Position numbers and translations under genes: made by a program | The notes under the pieces: generated by a model | The model's input: the letters and a program-made list of their open reading frames with translations, nothing else | Told to the model about the DNA's origin: nothing | Databases searched by the model: none | NCBI RefSeq assembly: GCF_025642135.1 | Contig: NZ_CP106793.1 | Coordinates: 5,610,001-5,674,000, forward strand | Direction: 5' to 3' | Length of the DNA: 64,000 bases | Origin: Streptomyces cynarae | GTDB taxonomy: Bacteria; Actinomycetota; Actinomycetes; Streptomycetales; Streptomycetaceae | Shown: piece after piece, positions 38,834-47,439 of the stretch | How the letters are laid out: each line of letters begins with the position of its first letter | Position numbering within the stretch: the first letter of the stretch is position 1

Positions 38834-39154
38834 GTGACCTACGTCATCGCAGAGCCTTGTGTCGACGTCAAGGACAAGGCGTGCATCGAGGAGTGCCCGG
38901 TCGACTGCATCTACGAGGGCCAGCGGTCCTTGTACATCCACCCGGACGAATGCGTCGACTGTGGGGCCTGTGAACCGGTCTGCCCGGTCGAGGCGATCTT
39001 CTACGAGGACGACACTCCCGAGGAGTGGAAGGACTACTACAAGGCGAACGTCGAGTTCTTCGACGAGCTCGGCTCGCCCGGTGGCGCCAGCAAGCTGGGG
39101 CTGATCGAGCGCGACCACCCCTTCATCGCGGCGCTGCCCCCGATGAACCAGTAA
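38834..39154 (+). CDS. fdxA: 7Fe ferredoxin
   Basis: A 106-residue ferredoxin with one 3Fe-4S and one 4Fe-4S cluster. Cysteines are at 9, 17, 21, 25, 40, 43, 46 and 50, with the CVDCGACEPVCP block giving the 4Fe-4S site. The length and the acidic tail (DDTPEEWKDYYKANVEFF) match the FdxA/FdxC group of actinobacteria, which passes electrons to P450s and other redox enzymes. The GTG start follows GAGGAACGACAGC. A terminator separates it from the aminotransferase gene, although the gene pair is conserved. Confidence 0.95.
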   Translation: MTYVIAEPCVDVKDKACIEECPVDCIYEGQRSLYIHPDECVDCGACEPVCPVEAIFYEDDTPEEWKDYYKANVEFFDELGSPGGASKLGLIERDHPFIAALPPMNQ

Positions 39155-39176
39155 GCGGCCCGGAGGCCGATCGTTC

Positions 39177-39215
39177 CGGTCCCGTGCGGTGCCCGCCGGG
39201 CGCCGCACGGGACCG
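39177..39215 (+). terminator. fdxA terminator
   Basis: Perfect 13-bp stem CGGTCCCGTGCGG / CCGCACGGGACCG with a 13-base loop. Confidence 0.85.
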
Positions 39216-39279
39216 AGGCGTTTGGCGCCCCTGCGCTCGCGCAGGAGCGCCCGTCGTAGCAGAAAGTGAGCCCGATCCC

Positions 39280-40422
39280 GTGTCCGCAGTCTCCGATCGC
39301 CCTCCCGTCTCCCGCCGCCACCCTTCCAAGGAGTCGCTTCGCGACCGCCTTCCCGTCTTCCCCTGGGACAAGCTGGAGCCGTACAAGAAGACGGCCGCCG
39401 CGCACCCGGACGGGATCGTCGACCTGTCCGTCGGTACCCCGGTCGACCCGGTCCCCGACCTGATCCAGAAGGCGCTGGTCGCGGCGGCGGACTCCCCGGG
39501 CTACCCGACCGTCTGGGGCACGCCCGAGCTGCGGGACGCGATCACGGGCTGGGTGGAGCGCCGCCTCGGCGCCCGCGACGTCACCCACCGGCACGTCCTG
39601 CCGATCGTCGGCTCCAAGGAGCTCGTCGCCTGGCTCCCGACCCAGCTCGGGCTCGGCCCCGGCGACAAGGTCGCCTACCCGCGCCTGGCCTACCCGACGT
39701 ACGAGGTCGGCGCGCGCCTGGCCCGCGCGGACCACGTGGCCTACGACGACCCGACGGAGCTGGACCCGAGGGGCCTCAAGCTCCTCTGGCTCAACTCCCC
39801 GTCGAACCCGACGGGCAAGGTGCTGGGCAAGCAGGAGCTGACGAGGATCGTCGCCTGGGCCCGCGAGCACCGCGTACTGCTGTTCTCCGACGAGTGCTAC
39901 ATCGAGCTGGGCTGGGAGGCCGACCCCGTCTCGGTCCTCCACCCGGACGTGAACGGCGGCTCGTACGACGGCATCGTGTCGGTCCACTCCCTCTCCAAGC
40001 GCTCGAACCTGGCGGGCTACCGCGCGGCCTTCCTCGCCGGTGACCCCGCGGTCCTCGGCCCGCTCCTGGAGATCCGCAAGCACGGCGGCATGATGACGTC
40101 GGCGCCCACACAGGCCGCCGTGGTGGCCGCGCTGGGCGACGACACGCACGTCCGCGAACAGCGTGAGCGGTACGCGGCCCGGCGCACGGCCCTGCGCGCC
40201 GCCCTCCTCGAGCACGGCTTCCGGATCGAGCACAGCGAGGCGAGCCTGTACCTGTGGGCGACCCGCGACGAGTCCTGCTGGCAGACGGTGGCCCACCTGG
40301 CCGACCTGGGCATCCTGGTGGCGCCGGGCGACTTCTACGGCGAGGCGGGCGAGAAGTTCGTACGGGTGGCCCTGACGGCGACGGACGAGAGGGTGCGGGC
40401 GGCGGTAGAGCGCCTCGGCTGA
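39280..40422 (+). CDS. dapC: succinyldiaminopimelate transaminase
   Basis: About 380 residues; PLP-dependent fold-type I aminotransferase. It has the substrate-gripping NSPSNPTG motif, DECYIELGW with the pyridoxal-binding Asp, and the Schiff-base lysine in SLSKRSNLAGYR. In actinobacteria the gene next to fdxA is the DapC type, making LL-2-succinylamino-6-oxopimelate to succinyl-DAP for lysine and peptidoglycan. dapE lies about 2 kb downstream, which supports this. The GTG at 39280 begins the reading in the correct frame; there is a modest AGTGAG site before it. Confidence 0.88.
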   Translation: MSAVSDRPPVSRRHPSKESLRDRLPVFPWDKLEPYKKTAAAHPDGIVDLSVGTPVDPVPDLIQKALVAAADSPGYPTVWGTPELRDAITGWVERRLGARDVTHRHVLPIVGSKELVAWLPTQLGLGPGDKVAYPRLAYPTYEVGARLARADHVAYDDPTELDPRGLKLLWLNSPSNPTGKVLGKQELTRIVAWAREHRVLLFSDECYIELGWEADPVSVLHPDVNGGSYDGIVSVHSLSKRSNLAGYRAAFLAGDPAVLGPLLEIRKHGGMMTSAPTQAAVVAALGDDTHVREQRERYAARRTALRAALLEHGFRIEHSEASLYLWATRDESCWQTVAHLADLGILVAPGDFYGEAGEKFVRVALTATDERVRAAVERLG

Positions 40423-40487
40423 CGGCGGCTGCCTTCGAGGCGGCTGTCAGCCATCGGGCAGCATGCCGGCCGAGCTCAGCTGCAACA

Positions 40488-40526
40488 GACGGAGGGTCCA
40501 GGGAACGCTTCCCCGGACCCTCCGTC
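40488..40526. terminator. bidirectional terminator after dapC
   Basis: Stem GACGGAGGGTCC / GGACCCTCCGTC (12 bp perfect, then one mismatch and three more pairs), seven-base loop, between convergent genes; AAAA follows. Confidence 0.87.
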
Positions 40527-40542
40527 GCAAAAGGACCCGGCG

Positions 40543-40977
40543 TCAGCCGCCCAGTGGCAGCCCCTTCGGAAGCCCGCCCTTGGTCGCGCCCCCGAGCAGC
40601 CCGCCGGCCTGCCCCGCCACGTCCCCGGCCGCCTTCTGCGCAACCGGAGCCGCCGTCCCGACGACCTTCCCGCCGGTCCGGCTCACCGCCGGCACCGCCT
40701 TCCTGGCCGCCTGGCTGCCGGCCTTGACCGCGTGGCTGCCGGTGTCACCCGCGACCCCGGTGACCTGCTGCGCCGCACCGTCGGCCTTCTGGGCCGCGCC
40801 GTCGACGGTGGTGCCGACCTGCGCGGTGTCCAGGGCGGTCAGCCCACCGAGGTTCGGGGTGGCCGGCAGATCGGTCGTCGCCGCGCTGGCGGAGCCGGCC
40901 GCACCGACCACGGGCGCCGCTCCCGCCGCGATCAGCAGCGCGGCACGGGCGATCCGGTGGGTCAGGGGGAGGGACAT
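40543..40977 (-). CDS. small secreted Ala/Gly-rich protein
   Basis: A 144-residue protein with a Sec signal peptide (ARAALLIAAGAAPVVGAAGSASA) and a mature part of low complexity rich in Ala, Gly, Val and Thr, with repeated short runs such as AAQKADGAAQQ. There are no cysteines, catalytic motifs or C-terminal anchor. The ATG at 40977 follows AGGAG. I do not recognise a family; similar small secreted proteins occur widely in Streptomyces. It is a single-gene unit with a long upstream region holding a clear palindrome. Confidence 0.7.
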   Translation of the reverse strand: MSLPLTHRIARAALLIAAGAAPVVGAAGSASAATTDLPATPNLGGLTALDTAQVGTTVDGAAQKADGAAQQVTGVAGDTGSHAVKAGSQAARKAVPAVSRTGGKVVGTAAPVAQKAAGDVAGQAGGLLGGATKGGLPKGLPLGG

Positions 40978-41318
40978 GATGCTCCTTAGACGGGAGAGAA
41001 CGGTGAAGTGTTCGACTGCGCCCGGGAGTTCGGCCGATTCGGCTGTTCATCGTTCCGGGCTCGGACGCAGTGACTACCGCTCGAAGCCCGCGAAGGTTGC
41101 GGTGGGCCAATGTAAAGAGTTGGTAATGCGTCGCATTATCAGGTGGGGATGAAATCGGGCAAACGGCAACCGGCCGGAAAGCCTGCCGAATCCTTACAGC
41201 CCTTTGTCCGCAAGGGGCCCGGGGCATACGCCGAAGGACCCGCAAAAAAGTGCGCGCCCCGTCGACGAGGCGCGCCGCGCATTACCCGCAGGAGTGAGAA
41301 CTCGTACTGCTGCCCGGG
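40978..41318 (-). promoter_or_regulatory. upstream region of the small secreted protein, with palindrome at 41123-41139
   Basis: 341 bases without a gene. TAATGCG-T-CGCATTA (41124-41138) is a perfect inverted repeat inside an AT-richer block (41105-41145), about 150 bases upstream of the secreted-protein ATG on the minus strand. It looks like a repressor or activator site. The far end (41244-41275) is the terminator of the next minus-strand gene. Confidence 0.5.
41244..41275 (-). terminator. intrinsic terminator with T6 tail
   Basis: On the minus strand GCGCGCC-10-GGCGCGC is followed within two bases by TTTTTT, a textbook intrinsic terminator 43 bases after the stop of the transglycosylase-like gene. 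Confidence 0.88.
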
Positions 41319-42277
41319 CTACCCCCCGGTGACGATGCGGACTTCGGTGGCCGACGCCTTCTCGTCGCCGGAGCCGGTCGTACGCCACTCGCCGGCGAAG
41401 CCTCCGCGCGACCACTCGCGGCCCGCGAAGGAGACCCGGGAGATGTGCAGCGCCGTGGAGTTGGCCACCGCCCAGTGCGCCAGCTCCCAGCCGCGCTCAC
41501 TGACGGTCCCCGAGGCGGTGGACCTCTTGGGTACCGGAATCGTCACCGCGTCGTCGGCGGCCCGCGTCGGCGTGGCCGTGGGGGACGGCGACGGGCGCCG
41601 GGGGCCACCTCCGCGCCGGCCGTCTGCAGCACGTCGCGCCCGAAGTCCCGTACCAGCGCGGCCCGCACCGCGTCGGGGCCCCCGGTGACCGTCGGCCCGG
41701 GGCGCCCCTGGCAGGTCAGCGTGCCCGCCGCACGGCCGGTCAGCGCGGCGGCGAGCAGTATGGCGTCCGGCTCGTGCTTCGCGTACGCCTCCGGATAGCC
41801 GCTGCGCTGCACCCGCTGCGCGGCGACCGTCAGCGGCAGACTCGTGTAGTCCGGCACCTTGGCCAGGTGCTCATAGAACACGCCCGCCGCGTACGTCGGG
41901 TCCATGATCTGCTTCTTGGTGCCCCAGCCCTGCGACGGGCGCTGCTGGAACAGGCCGAGGGAATCCCGGTCGCCGTGCTCTATGTTGCGCAGGCCCGACT
42001 CCTGCAGGGCGGTCGCGAGCGCGATGGTCACCGCGCGCTCCGGCATGCCGCGCGTGGTGCCGATGGCGGCGATCGTCGCCGCGTTCACCGCCTGCTCCGG
42101 GGTGAACTCGTACGAGGCGCCGTCGTCCTTTCCGGAGACGACCCGGCATCTCGGCGCTGCCGAACCGGTGAGGTACTGGACGACGAGATAGCCCGCGACG
42201 GCGAGCAGGACCACGAAGGCCGCCCCGAAACGGAGGAAGCGGCCACGTCGCACTGAAGGAGGGGACGGCTCTGACAC
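41319..42277 (-). pseudogene. membrane-anchored transglycosylase-like protein, one-base frameshift
   Basis: The first frame (GTG at 42277) has an N-terminal membrane anchor (FGAAFVVLLAVAGYLVVQY) and a lysozyme-like domain with ALQESGLRNI (probable catalytic Glu) and DSLGLFQQRPSQGWG. After a G5 run at 41600-41604 this frame turns Arg/Pro-rich and stops at 41543. A second frame continues with a Ser/Pro/Thr linker, then TIPVPKRSTASGTVSERGW to VRIVTGG, ending at 41319 just before a terminator. One extra base in the run restores a 319-residue protein. It probably acts on peptidoglycan. Mutation or sequencing error cannot be told apart here. Confidence 0.75.
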
Positions 42278-42360
42278 GCCGTACAAGGTACTGGAGGTGA
42301 ACAGCGGGTTGCCCGGCGCTGTGGACAACTCCTGTTGCAGGCCCGCGCGGTCGGGCGCGC

Positions 42361-42373
42361 TAGGGTCGAGGAC
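42361..42373 (+). promoter_or_regulatory. candidate leaderless -10 box of dapE
   Basis: TAGGGT lies seven bases before the dapE ATG, the spacing of leaderless promoters. A possible TTGCAG lies about 20 bases further upstream. A weak GAGG also precedes the ATG, so a leadered start is not excluded. Confidence 0.35.
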
Positions 42374-43453
42374 ATGGCCGATACCCCGCTTGACCTCACG
42401 CTGGACGCCGCTCGGCTCACCGCGCGGCTCGTCGACTTCCCCTCCGAGAGCGGCACCGAGAAGCCCTTCGCGGACGCCATCGAGGCGGCGCTGCGCGCCC
42501 TGCCGCACCTGACGGTCGACCGGTACGGCAACAACGTGGTGGCACGTACGCACCTGGGACGTCCGCAGCGCGTCATCCTGGCGGGGCACATCGACACGGT
42601 CCCGATCGCGGACAACGTGCCTTCCCGCCTGGACGCTGACGGCGTGCTGTGGGGCTGCGGCACCTGCGACATGAAGTCGGGCGTCGCCGTTCAGCTCCGC
42701 ATCGCGGCGACGGTCCCCGAACCCAACCGTGATCTGACGTTCGTCTTCTACGACAACGAAGAGGTCGACGCACACCTGAACGGTCTGAAGCATGTGTCCG
42801 AGGCCCACCCGGAGTGGCTGGAGGGCGACTTCGCCGTGCTGCTCGAGCCCTCGGACAGCCAGGTCGAGGGCGGCTGCCAGGGCACGCTGCGGGTGCAGCT
42901 GAGGACCAGGGGTGAGCGGGCCCACTCGGCGCGCGGCTGGATGGGCTCGAACGCGATCCACGCGGCGGCCCCGATCCTGGCCCGCCTGGCAGCCTACGAA
43001 CCGCGCCACCCGGTGATCGACGGCCTGGAGTACCGGGAGGGCCTGAACGCGGTCGCCGTCTCAGGCGGGGTGGCCGGGAACGTGATCCCGGACGAATGCG
43101 TCGTGACGGTCAACTTCCGATACGCGCCGGACCGCAGCGAGGAGGAGGCGGTCGCGCACGTCCGTGAGGTGTTCGCGGACTGCGGCGTGGCGGAGTTCGA
43201 GGTGGTCGACCAAAGCGGCGGCGCTCTGCCGGGGCTCTCGCACCCGGCCGCGGCGGCGTTCATCGAGGCGGTCGGGGGCACCCCGATGCCCAAGTACGGC
43301 TGGACGGACGTCGCCCGCTTCAGCGCGCTCGGCGTCCCGGCGGTCAACTACGGTCCCGGCAACCCGCTCCTCGCGCACAAGCGGGACGAGCGGGTGGAGA
43401 CGGCGAAGGTCCTCACGGCGGAGGAGCGCCTGCGCGCCTGGCTGACGTCCTGA
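42374..43453 (+). CDS. dapE: succinyl-diaminopimelate desuccinylase
   Basis: About 359 residues; M20 family zinc hydrolase that converts succinyl-DAP to LL-DAP for lysine and peptidoglycan. Zinc ligands and catalytic residues are in LAGHIDTVP, GCGTCDMKSG, FYDNEEVD (catalytic Glu plus ligand), LLEPSDSQVEGG and the late YGPGNPLLAHK His. The dimerisation domain includes RGERAHSARGW. It follows dapC in the pathway and in the conserved gene block. GC content and length are normal. Confidence 0.93.
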   Translation: MADTPLDLTLDAARLTARLVDFPSESGTEKPFADAIEAALRALPHLTVDRYGNNVVARTHLGRPQRVILAGHIDTVPIADNVPSRLDADGVLWGCGTCDMKSGVAVQLRIAATVPEPNRDLTFVFYDNEEVDAHLNGLKHVSEAHPEWLEGDFAVLLEPSDSQVEGGCQGTLRVQLRTRGERAHSARGWMGSNAIHAAAPILARLAAYEPRHPVIDGLEYREGLNAVAVSGGVAGNVIPDECVVTVNFRYAPDRSEEEAVAHVREVFADCGVAEFEVVDQSGGALPGLSHPAAAAFIEAVGGTPMPKYGWTDVARFSALGVPAVNYGPGNPLLAHKRDERVETAKVLTAEERLRAWLTS

Positions 43454-43567
43454 CCTGCCGCCGGACGTGGGGGACGGTCGCCCGAGCCGGACATGCGCAC
43501 GTCCCCCCTCCGTAACCCGCGCGGATCTACGCTGGGGTGGAACCACCCCCGAGCGGAGGGAGCGCAC

Positions 43568-44326
43568 ATGCCTACCGGCAACCCCGAGGGGAAGAAGATT
43601 CCGCCGGATGAGCAGAGGCTCGGTCCGGTGCTGCGCAGACGGGGCCAGGTGACGAGGAGCACCACGGACCAGCGACTGCTGGACGAACGCGCCCCCACCG
43701 ACTGGGTCCACACGGACCCGTGGCGCGTCCTGCGCATCCAGTCGGAGTTCATCGAGGGTTTCGGCACGCTGGCCGAACTCCCACCCGCGATCAGCGTGTT
43801 CGGCTCGGCGCGGACGCCGGTGGACTCGCCGGAGTACGACGCGGGCGTACGACTCGGGCGCGGCCTGGTGGAGGCGGGCTGGGCGGTGATCACCGGTGGT
43901 GGCCCGGGCGCGATGGAGGCGGCGAACAAGGGGGCCTGCGAGGCGAAGGGGATCTCGGTCGGCCTCGGCATCGAGCTGCCGTTCGAGCAGGGGCTGAACC
44001 CGTACGTCGACATCGGCCTGAACTTCCGCTACTTCTTCGTCCGCAAGATGATGTTCGTCAAGTACGCGCAGGGGTTCGTGGTCCTGCCGGGCGGCCTCGG
44101 CACGCTGGACGAAATGTTCGAGGCGCTGACCCTGGTCCAGACCCAGAAGGTGACACGCTTCCCGATCGTGCTGTACGGCACGTCGTACTGGGGCGGCCTG
44201 GTCGACTGGCTCAAGAACACCCTGGTCGCCCAGGGCAAGGCCTCGGAGAAGGACCTGCTCCTGTTCCACCTCACGGACGACGTGGAAGAGGCGGTGGCCC
44301 TGGTCTCCAAGGAGGCGGGACGCTAG
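43568..44326 (+). CDS. LOG-family (TIGR00730) Rossmann-fold protein
   Basis: About 252 residues. It has the defining PGGLGTLDEMFEAL motif (PGGxGTxxE) and ITGGGPGAMEAANKGA of LOG-like phosphoribohydrolases, enzymes that release cytokinin bases from their 5'-monophosphates or act on related nucleotides. A 40-residue basic N-terminus precedes the domain, as in mycobacterial relatives found beside dapE and folP2. The ATG at 43568 follows GGAGGGAG. The substrate in this organism is not known. A perfect 17-bp hairpin follows the stop. Confidence 0.88.
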   Translation: MPTGNPEGKKIPPDEQRLGPVLRRRGQVTRSTTDQRLLDERAPTDWVHTDPWRVLRIQSEFIEGFGTLAELPPAISVFGSARTPVDSPEYDAGVRLGRGLVEAGWAVITGGGPGAMEAANKGACEAKGISVGLGIELPFEQGLNPYVDIGLNFRYFFVRKMMFVKYAQGFVVLPGGLGTLDEMFEALTLVQTQKVTRFPIVLYGTSYWGGLVDWLKNTLVAQGKASEKDLLLFHLTDDVEEAVALVSKEAGR

Positions 44327-44346
44327 GCGCTGAGCCTGAACCGGGG

Positions 44347-44390
44347 CGGCACCCCCGCCGGGTCCGGGCTCGCACCCGGCGGGGGTGCCG
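44347..44390 (+). terminator. LOG-family gene terminator
   Basis: Perfect 17-bp stem beginning CGGCACCCCCGCCGGGT and closing with ACCCGGCGGGGGTGCCG, ten-base loop, 20 bases after the stop. Confidence 0.88.
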
Positions 44391-44630
44391 CTGCCGGGGG
44401 CTTCGCCCCGGTCCCTACGCGGGGATGCGCTGCCGGGGGCTCCCCCCGGCCCCCTTTCGGCCTTCGGCCCGAGGGCCGGGGGCGGCTCGGGCGAGTGCCC
44501 GGCTGCGGCCCGTCCGGGCCCGTCCGTGGCTGGTCGCGCAGTTCCCCGCGCCCCTTCAGGGGCGCACCACCGGTTCTCCGTAGCACCCGGAAGCAGCGCC
44601 CCCGGCCGGGGCCCAGGGTGCTGCTCAGGC
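44391..44630. repeat. G/C-rich palindromic repeat cluster between convergent genes
   Basis: No gene. Consecutive short palindromes fill the space: CCGGGGGCTCCCCCCGG, CGGCCTTCGGCC, GCGCCCCTTCAGGGGCGC (44549-44566, preceded by CGCGCAGTTCCCC) and CCCCGGCCGGGG, bracketed by AGCACCC/GGGTGCT. The CGCAGTTCCCCGCGCCCCT motif recurs in many Streptomyces intergenic regions, to my knowledge. The last hairpin may terminate the minus-strand folP-like gene. Confidence 0.55.
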
Positions 44631-44641
44631 AAAGAACTCCG

Positions 44642-45502
44642 TCAGGCCAGGCCCCGGCGGGCCACCGCCGGCGGCCGGTGGCCCGCGATCGACGCCACCA
44701 TGTCCAGCACCTGCCGCGTCTCCGCCACCTCATGCACCCGGTACACCTGCGCCCCCAGCCACGCCGACACCGCCGTCGTCGCCAACGTCCCCAACACCCG
44801 TTCCTTCACCGGCTTGTCCAGCGTCTCCCCGACGAAGTCCTTGTTGGACAGCGACACCAGCACCGGCCACCCCGTGGCCACCATCTCGTCCAGCCGCCGC
44901 GTCGCCTCCAGGCTGTGCCGCGTGTTCTTCCCGAAGTCGTGGCCGGGGTCGATCAGGACCGACTCGCGCGGTACCCCGAGAGCCACGGCCCGCTCCGCCA
45001 GCCCCACCGTCACCTTCAGAATGTCGGCCATGACGTCGTCGTACGTCACCCGGTGCGGCCGCGTCCGCGGCAGCGCGCCCCCGGCGTGCGTGCACACCAG
45101 CCCCACCCGGTACCGCGCCGCCACCTCCGCGAGCCGTGGATCGACCCCGCCCCATGCGTCGTTCAGGAGATCGGCGCCCGCCTCGCACACGGCCTCGCCG
45201 ACCTCGTGCCGCCAGGTGTCCACACTGATCACGACCTCCGGGAAGCGCCGCCGCACCTCCGCGACGAAGCCGACCGTCCGCCGCGCCTCCTCCTCGGCCG
45301 TGACCTCCTCGCCCGGCCCGGCCTTCACCCCGCCGATGTCGATGATCGCGGCACCCTCGGCCACCGCCTGCTCCACGCGCGCGAGGGCGGGCTCGTCGCG
45401 GAACGTGGCCCCCTGGTCGTAGAAGGAGTCCGGGGTCCGGTTCACGATCGCCATGATCACCGGCTCGTGCTCGCCGAATTCTCGCCTGCCCAGCCTGAGC
45501 AT
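44642..45502 (-). CDS. folP: dihydropteroate synthase family protein
   Basis: A 286-residue TIM-barrel protein of the DHPS family. It has MAIVNRTPDSF (pterin-site strand), IIDIGGVKAGPG, SVDTWRHEV, LLNDAWGG, DPGHDFGKN and the late LVSLSNKDFV segment in which the usual catalytic Lys region differs slightly. In mycobacteria the copy in this gene neighbourhood (FolP2) lacks DHPS activity, so folate synthesis should not be assumed. The consensus GGxSTRPG loop is replaced by GGVKAGPG, which fits a divergent paralogue. The ATG at 45502 is the only good start. Confidence 0.85.
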   Translation of the reverse strand: MLRLGRREFGEHEPVIMAIVNRTPDSFYDQGATFRDEPALARVEQAVAEGAAIIDIGGVKAGPGEEVTAEEEARRTVGFVAEVRRRFPEVVISVDTWRHEVGEAVCEAGADLLNDAWGGVDPRLAEVAARYRVGLVCTHAGGALPRTRPHRVTYDDVMADILKVTVGLAERAVALGVPRESVLIDPGHDFGKNTRHSLEATRRLDEMVATGWPVLVSLSNKDFVGETLDKPVKERVLGTLATTAVSAWLGAQVYRVHEVAETRQVLDMVASIAGHRPPAVARRGLA

Positions 45503-45662
45503 CCCCTGTGACCTCTCCCAGTGCGTCCCGTTCCTTGGTCGCCTGTGACCTTAATTGTCAGCGACGCATGGCACGATCTGACCCAGAGAGAAAGACAGAC
45601 TCGACATCGGCACTTCCGCGTCGGCGCGCAGCGCGCCGGCACCGAGCGTGGGGACCTAAGTG

Positions 45663-46010
45663 ATGCTCATGTTCTTGTTCCTGGTCGTCGCGCTCGCCGT
45701 CGTGGTCGCCGCGGTGACACTGGCCGTGGTGGGAGGCGGCGAGAGCACCCCGCTGCCGGAGGCGGCCCCCGAGCGGTTCGACGACCCGCTCCCGCCGGAC
45801 CGCCCCGTCGGCCGCGACGACGTGGAGGCCCTGCGTTTCCCGCTCGCCGTCCGGGGCTACCGCATGGCGGACGTGGACGACGCGCTCGGCCGCCTCGGCG
45901 CCGAGATCGCCGAGCGGGACGCCCGTATCTCCGACCTGGAGGCCGCGCTCGCCGGCGCCCGCGCCGCCGGACCGACGGGCGACGAGCGGGCCGAAGGAGA
46001 CCCCCAGTGA
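45663..46010 (+). CDS. DivIVA-domain membrane protein
   Basis: About 115 residues. One N-terminal membrane helix (LMFLFLVVALAVVVAAVTLAVV), a short linker, then a DivIVA-type motif (LRFPLAVRGYRMADVDDAL) followed by a coiled coil (LGAEIAERDARISDLEAAL). The start could be the GTG at 45660 or ATGs at 45663/45669. The end is coupled to the glycosylase gene by GTGA. Relatives sit in the same place in mycobacteria. A role in polar growth or wall synthesis is likely by domain but untested here. Confidence 0.85.
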   Translation: MLMFLFLVVALAVVVAAVTLAVVGGGESTPLPEAAPERFDDPLPPDRPVGRDDVEALRFPLAVRGYRMADVDDALGRLGAEIAERDARISDLEAALAGARAAGPTGDERAEGDPQ

Positions 46011-46588
46011 GCGGTGCGGCCGTCGCGGGGCCCGACGGTGTGCTGCGCTGCCCCTGGGCGCTGTCCACCGAGGACTACGTGGCGTACCACGACGAGGAGT
46101 GGGGCCGCCCGGTCCACGGCGACGACGCGCTGTACGAGCGGCTGTGCCTGGAAGCGTTCCAGTCGGGTCTGTCCTGGATCACGATCCTTCGCCGCCGCGA
46201 GGGCTTCCGGGCCGCCTTCGCCGACTTCCGGATCGCCAAGGTGGCCGCGTTCACGGACGCCGACCAGGAGCGCCTGCTCGCCGACCCGGGCATCATCCGC
46301 AACCGCGCCAAGATCGAGGCGACGCTCGCCAACGCGCGCGTGCTGGCCGAGTGGGCCCCGGGCGAGCTCGACGAGCTGATCTGGTCGTACGCCCCCGACG
46401 GGGCGTCCCGCCCGGCTCCGGCGACCCTGGCCGACGTCCCCGCGGTCACCGAGGAGTCGACAGCGCTCTCCAGGGCCCTGAAGAAGCGCGGCATACGCTT
46501 CGTCGGCCCGACCACGGCGTACGCGCTGATGCAGGCCTGCGGCCTGGTGAACGACCACCTGGCCGACTGCGCCGCCCGCGGCGACTGA
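46007..46588 (+). CDS. tag: 3-methyladenine DNA glycosylase I
   Basis: About 193 residues; removes 3-methyladenine from alkylated DNA. The zinc snap is visible: Cys in LRCPWA and His in YHDEEWG at the N-terminus, His and Cys in NDHLADC at the C-terminus. The helix-hairpin core contains FQSGLSWITILRRREGFR. The GTG start at 46007 overlaps the DivIVA-like stop and follows AAGGAGA. The pairing with a DivIVA-like gene is conserved and need not mean a shared pathway. Confidence 0.93.
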   Translation: MSGAAVAGPDGVLRCPWALSTEDYVAYHDEEWGRPVHGDDALYERLCLEAFQSGLSWITILRRREGFRAAFADFRIAKVAAFTDADQERLLADPGIIRNRAKIEATLANARVLAEWAPGELDELIWSYAPDGASRPAPATLADVPAVTEESTALSRALKKRGIRFVGPTTAYALMQACGLVNDHLADCAARGD

Positions 46589-46635
46589 CTCCGCCGATCG
46601 ACCGCGGGCGGCGCACGCCCCTGTCAGTCACAGAC

Positions 46636-47439
46636 CTACCGGCCCAGGTACTTCGGCCTCTCCTTGTTCACGAACGCCTCCACGGCGATCGCGTGGTCCT
46701 CGGACGAGCCCGCCCGTGTCTGCAGCTCGTCCTCCTTCTCCAGGGTCTCCTCCAAGGAGTGGGTCAGCCCGTAGGCCACCGCCTCCTTGATCGCCGCGTA
46801 CGCCACCGTCGGCCCCTCGGCGAGCGCCACGGCCACCTTCTCCGCCTCGGTCCGCAGCTCGTCCGCGGGGACGACCCGGTTCGCGATGCCCAGTTCCAGC
46901 GCCTCCTGGGCGCCGATGCTCCGTGGGAAGAGCAGCAGGTCGGCCGCGCGCCCGGGACCGACCACGCGGGGCAGGGTCCAGGAGACGCCCGAGTCGGCCG
47001 TCAGCGCGACGCCCGCGAACGACGTGTTGAAGGATGCGGTGCCCGACACGATCCGGTAGTCCGCGGCCAGCGCGAATCCGAAGCCGGCCCCGGCCGCGAC
47101 GCCGTTCACCGCGGCCACCACCGGCTTGGGCGCATCCGCCAGTGCCCGGACGATCGGGTTGTAGTGCTCCCGGACCGTGCTCATCGTCTGACCCGAGCCG
47201 GTCTCCCGGTCGGAGGCCAGCAGCCCGATGTGTTCCTTGAGGTCCTGCCCCACACAGAACGCACGGTCCCCGGCGGCGGTGAGCAGGATCGCGCGTACGG
47301 AGCCGTCGTCCGCCGCGGAGCGCACCGCGTCCCGGAGGGCGACCTTGGTCGCGATGTTCAGCGCGTTCATCGCCTCCGGACGGTTCAGCGTGATCGTCGC
47401 GAGTCCGTCGCTCACCTCGTAGAGCACGGTGTCGGCCAT
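46636..47439 (-). CDS. enoyl-CoA hydratase/isomerase family protein
   Basis: A 267-residue crotonase-fold protein. The oxyanion-hole residues are in DRAFCVGQDLKEH and VNGVAAGAGFGFALAADYR. The second region (FNTSFAGVALTADSGVSWTL) has Asp where many hydratases carry catalytic Glu, which suggests a PaaG/PaaB-like isomerase rather than a classic hydratase. The ATG at 47439 follows GGAGG. It is a single gene, convergent with the glycosylase gene. Confidence 0.88.
   Translation of the reverse strand: MADTVLYEVSDGLATITLNRPEAMNALNIATKVALRDAVRSAADDGSVRAILLTAAGDRAFCVGQDLKEHIGLLASDRETGSGQTMSTVREHYNPIVRALADAPKPVVAAVNGVAAGAGFGFALAADYRIVSGTASFNTSFAGVALTADSGVSWTLPRVVGPGRAADLLLFPRSIGAQEALELGIANRVVPADELRTEAEKVAVALAEGPTVAYAAIKEAVAYGLTHSLEETLEKEDELQTRAGSSEDHAIAVEAFVNKERPKYLGR

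Noticed and set aside
44391..44630. An insertion sequence remnant between the LOG-family and folP-like genes
   Set aside because: There is no transposase coding, no paired terminal repeats at the ends and no target duplication; short G/C palindromes explain it.
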